From 66-474 sp036278635 (GTDB lineage: Bacteria > Pseudomonadota > Gammaproteobacteria > Xanthomonadales > Rhodanobacteraceae): a DNA stretch of 28,284 nucleotides. Both the position numbers and the translations under genes were made by a program. The stretch covers positions 1 to 28,284 of the forward strand of contig DASUKQ010000093.1 of NCBI GenBank assembly GCA_036278635.1. Reading direction: 5' to 3'. The notes beneath the pieces were generated by a model. The model searched no databases. It had not been told where the DNA came from and worked only from the letters and a program-made list of their open reading frames with translations. Positions 26,339 through 28,284 of this stretch are shown here, piece by piece. The first letter of the stretch is position 1. Every line of letters begins with the position of its first letter.

Positions 26339-26422
26339 CTGATGGAACCGTGCGTCGAATGGGTGTCGCTGAACCCCGATACGGTCGCGGCTACCGGGTT
26401 GCGGCAGGCAAGGAAAGAAGCA
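26339..26422 (+). pseudogene. C-terminal remnant of a second PEP synthase-like gene
   Basis: Twenty-eight codons read LMEPCVEWVSLNPDTVAATG and on to LRQARKEA. They align with the extreme C-terminus of PEP synthases (intact copy here: LMDQGIESLSLNPDTVVDTW, then LRLAKHKG at 24690-24776). Nothing upstream in any frame continues the similarity, and the piece lies just after the stop of the beta-propeller gene. It is too diverged to be a recent copy of the neighbouring ppsA and looks like the tail of a separate PEP-synthase/PPDK paralogue whose body was deleted. Confidence 0.65.
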
Positions 26423-26579
26423 GGCCGGCTGATCCGGCGGTCTTCGCGGCGCGTGCGGCTACGCTGGCATTGAGGCGCCTGCCGCGCGGAAAACACCATG
26501 GCGCGGGTCCCGTTGTGGTTGCACCAACTGGTAAGCCTGCTCCTGCCGGCGACCATCTTCGTTCTGCATCCGTGGGTGG

Positions 26580-27029
26580 CGGCGCAATCACACGCCGCAA
26601 GAACGCGGTCGTCGACAACCGGATCGGCTGGGTGTGGCAGCCAGAACTGCGCCGAACCCGAATTCCGGATCAAGCCGGAATTCGCGCCGCGGGTGGACAT
26701 CTTCCTGCGATGCGAAGGCCGGTGGTGCGGCAGGAACAGTATCTGTTCCTCAGCACCTGGATCGCGGAGACGGACGAGGCGCTGGAAGACCTGCCCGAGG
26801 CGGAAAAGCCTCCGGAACGGTTTGAGTTTGGCGCCACGGCACAGATCTTCGTCACCGGCCCCATGACACGCGACAACGCCATGTCCGACATGTTCGTGGC
26901 CTGCATGTATGCCGCGCGCCAGGAACTGACAATCACGACACCCTACTTCGTCCCGGATGAAGCCGTCCACGCGCGGTCGGCGTGCGGCTGGTGCAAAATG
27001 CCATCGCGATGATGTCGCCGCTGTTGTGA
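26580..27029 (+). pseudogene. Decayed cardiolipin synthase (phospholipase D superfamily)
   Basis: Cardiolipin synthase pieces appear in order but in changing frames. RRKNAVVDNRIGWV at 26596-26635 is the first HKD-motif region; the His position seems displaced, with an Asn-His codon pair at 26586-26591 in another frame. GSQNCAEPEFRIKPEFAPRV through LRCEG follows at 26636-26719 in a second frame. PVVRQEQYLFLSTWIAETDE through MYAARQELTITTPYFVPDEA lies back in the first frame to about 26970. VRLVQNAIAMMSPLL and a TGA at 27027 are in the third frame and match a Cls C-terminus. At least two frameshifts and an internal deletion removing the second HKD motif make it non-functional. A short hydrophobic stretch (PLWLHQLVSLLLPATIF) around 26510-26560 may be its N-terminus. 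Confidence 0.8.
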
Positions 27030-27154
27030 GCTGGCGGCGCCACCTGTGCCATTGGTCATCGTGACCGCGACCCATGCACGTGGCATGCTTCGACGTTCGG
27101 CGCGCCACGTCTGGAGCGCGGTCCGCGCCCTCGCCAACAATCCACGGAATTCCC

Positions 27155-28284
27155 ATGAAAACAGCTTGCCTGTGCGCCCTCGCGTTGTGCCTGCTCGTCC
27201 CCTTCGCGTCGGCGGCGCCGGCTGCGCCCGCCGCGAATAAACCGGTCGCATCGAAGTACGATCCGCTGGCCCTGTTCGCACCCTTCCACCATCAGAACCC
27301 GACCAACCGCTACCGCAATGCCGACGGTCGCCCGGGCCCCGACTACTGGCAGAACCGTGCCGACTACGAGATCCATGCAACGCTCGATCCGGAAGCGAAA
27401 ACGCTGAGCGGCGAGGAAATCATCACCTACACGAACAACAGCCCCGGGGCGCTCGACTTTCTGTGGGTGCAACTTGACCAGAACCGCTACCGCAAGGATG
27501 CCCGCGGCAACTTCAGCAGCGACCGCACGCCGAAACCGGACCAGCACACGGCCGGCGACGTGATCACTTCCGTGGAAGTCGTGGGCGAGCATGGTACGAC
27601 CAGGGCCGCGCACATCATCAGCGACACCCGCATGCGCATCGACCTGCCGCAGCCGGTCGCGGCTCACGGCGGCAAGGTGCGCGTCCGGATCGCATGGCAC
27701 TACACGGTACCCGGCAAATTCGGCGGACGTACCGACTGGTATCCGACCAGGAACGGCGACGTTTTCGAGATCGCGCAGTGGTACCCGCGGATGTGCGTGT
27801 ACGACGATCTGCGCGGCTGGGACACCCTTCCCTACCTCAACAACGAGTTCTACCTCGAATACGGCGACTTCGACTATTCGATCACCGTGCCGTCGAACAT
27901 GATCGTGGTCGGCTCGGGCGAACTGGTGAACCCTGGGCAAGTGTTGACGAAGACCGAACTTCGTCGTCTCGACCAGGCCCGCGGCTCCGAAAAGACGGTG
28001 CTGATCCGTACGCCTGCCGAAGTCATCGACCCCGCCAGCCGTCCGAAGCAGGGCGGTACGCTGACCTGGCACTTTGAAATGCAGAACACCCGCGACGTCG
28101 CGTTCGGCGCATCGGCGGCCTACGTCTGGGACGCAGCGCGGATCGACCTGCCCGGCGGCAAGCATGCGCTCGCCCAGTCGGCCTACCCCGTCGAGAGCAT
28201 CGCGAAGGGCGGCTGGCAGCATTCCACCCAGCACGTCAAGTACACGGTCGAATTCTTCTCGAAATACACCGGCGTCGAATATCC
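27155..28284 (+). CDS. M1 family metallopeptidase (partial, N-terminal 376 residues)
   Basis: Open from an ATG at 27155 to the right edge. A signal peptide (MKTACLCALALCLLVPFASA) is followed by an Ala/Pro-rich stretch and the M1 N-terminal beta-saddle region: DYWQNRADYEIHATLDPEAK, LSGEEIITYTNNSPGALDFLW, then EIAQWYPRMCVYDDLRGWDT, EFYLEYGDFDYSITVPSNMIV and the segment VEFFSKYTGVEY at the window edge. These are typical of the periplasmic aminopeptidase N-like proteins of Lysobacterales. The HEXXH zinc motif lies beyond the window, so activity cannot be confirmed here. No clear Shine-Dalgarno is seen; the cls remnant ends 125 bases upstream. Confidence 0.9.
   Translation, partial: MKTACLCALALCLLVPFASAAPAAPAANKPVASKYDPLALFAPFHHQNPTNRYRNADGRPGPDYWQNRADYEIHATLDPEAKTLSGEEIITYTNNSPGALDFLWVQLDQNRYRKDARGNFSSDRTPKPDQHTAGDVITSVEVVGEHGTTRAAHIISDTRMRIDLPQPVAAHGGKVRVRIAWHYTVPGKFGGRTDWYPTRNGDVFEIAQWYPRMCVYDDLRGWDTLPYLNNEFYLEYGDFDYSITVPSNMIVVGSGELVNPGQVLTKTELRRLDQARGSEKTVLIRTPAEVIDPASRPKQGGTLTWHFEMQNTRDVAFGASAAYVWDAARIDLPGGKHALAQSAYPVESIAKGGWQHSTQHVKYTVEFFSKYTGVEY

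Overview
The window is a high-GC bacterial chromosome segment. Gene content and protein flavour point to a gammaproteobacterium of the order Lysobacterales (Xanthomonadales), most likely near Rhodanobacteraceae. The evidence is the pncC(cinA)-recA-recX-alaS run with mutS alongside, xanthomonad-like PpsA, PpsR and MetG sequences, and several families of short dispersed palindromic repeats. No tRNA, rRNA, CRISPR array, transposase or prophage gene was seen.

Layout. 1-3827 (minus strand) is a DNA-repair and translation block: pncC, recA, recX and the first 525 codons of alaS, which runs off the left edge. 3828-4304 holds a dead glycosyltransferase fragment, then mutS (plus). An inverted pair of dispersed repeats separates mutS from a DDAH-type amidinohydrolase (minus). 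Next come a secreted DUF3617 protein, a response regulator with a long Pro/Ala-rich tail, and an AdiC-like amino-acid transporter. 11101-15749 (minus) carries an OPT-family transporter, htpG and hslR (Hsp15), with REP-like repeats on both sides of htpG. 15874-21111 (plus) carries gluQ, phaB, a repeat-filled intergenic region, metG and a periplasmic cyclophilin. ppsR (minus) and ppsA (plus) are divergent at 22104/22284 and form a kinase/target pair. After ppsA the region becomes accessory in character: a ScyD/ScyE-type beta-propeller protein, then about 890 bases of gene debris with remnants of a second PEP synthase and of a cardiolipin synthase. The window ends inside an M1-family metallopeptidase gene.

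How the genes relate. RecA, RecX and MutS form a recombination and mismatch-repair group. PpsR switches PpsA, controlling entry into gluconeogenesis. HtpG and Hsp15 are heat-shock proteins that may share transcripts. AlaRS, MetRS and GluQ-RS serve tRNA charging or modification. The most unusual features are the genome's own repeats and decay. Dispersed repeats appear to have been domesticated as coding sequence in the MetG linker. A repeat-like stretch interrupts the ATP-binding domain of PpsA in frame. lexA is missing from the place it usually holds next to recA. Three genes are best explained by TTG starts with strong Shine-Dalgarno sequences. I did not find a convincing new multi-gene system; the findings are mainly about repeat/gene interplay and pseudogenes.
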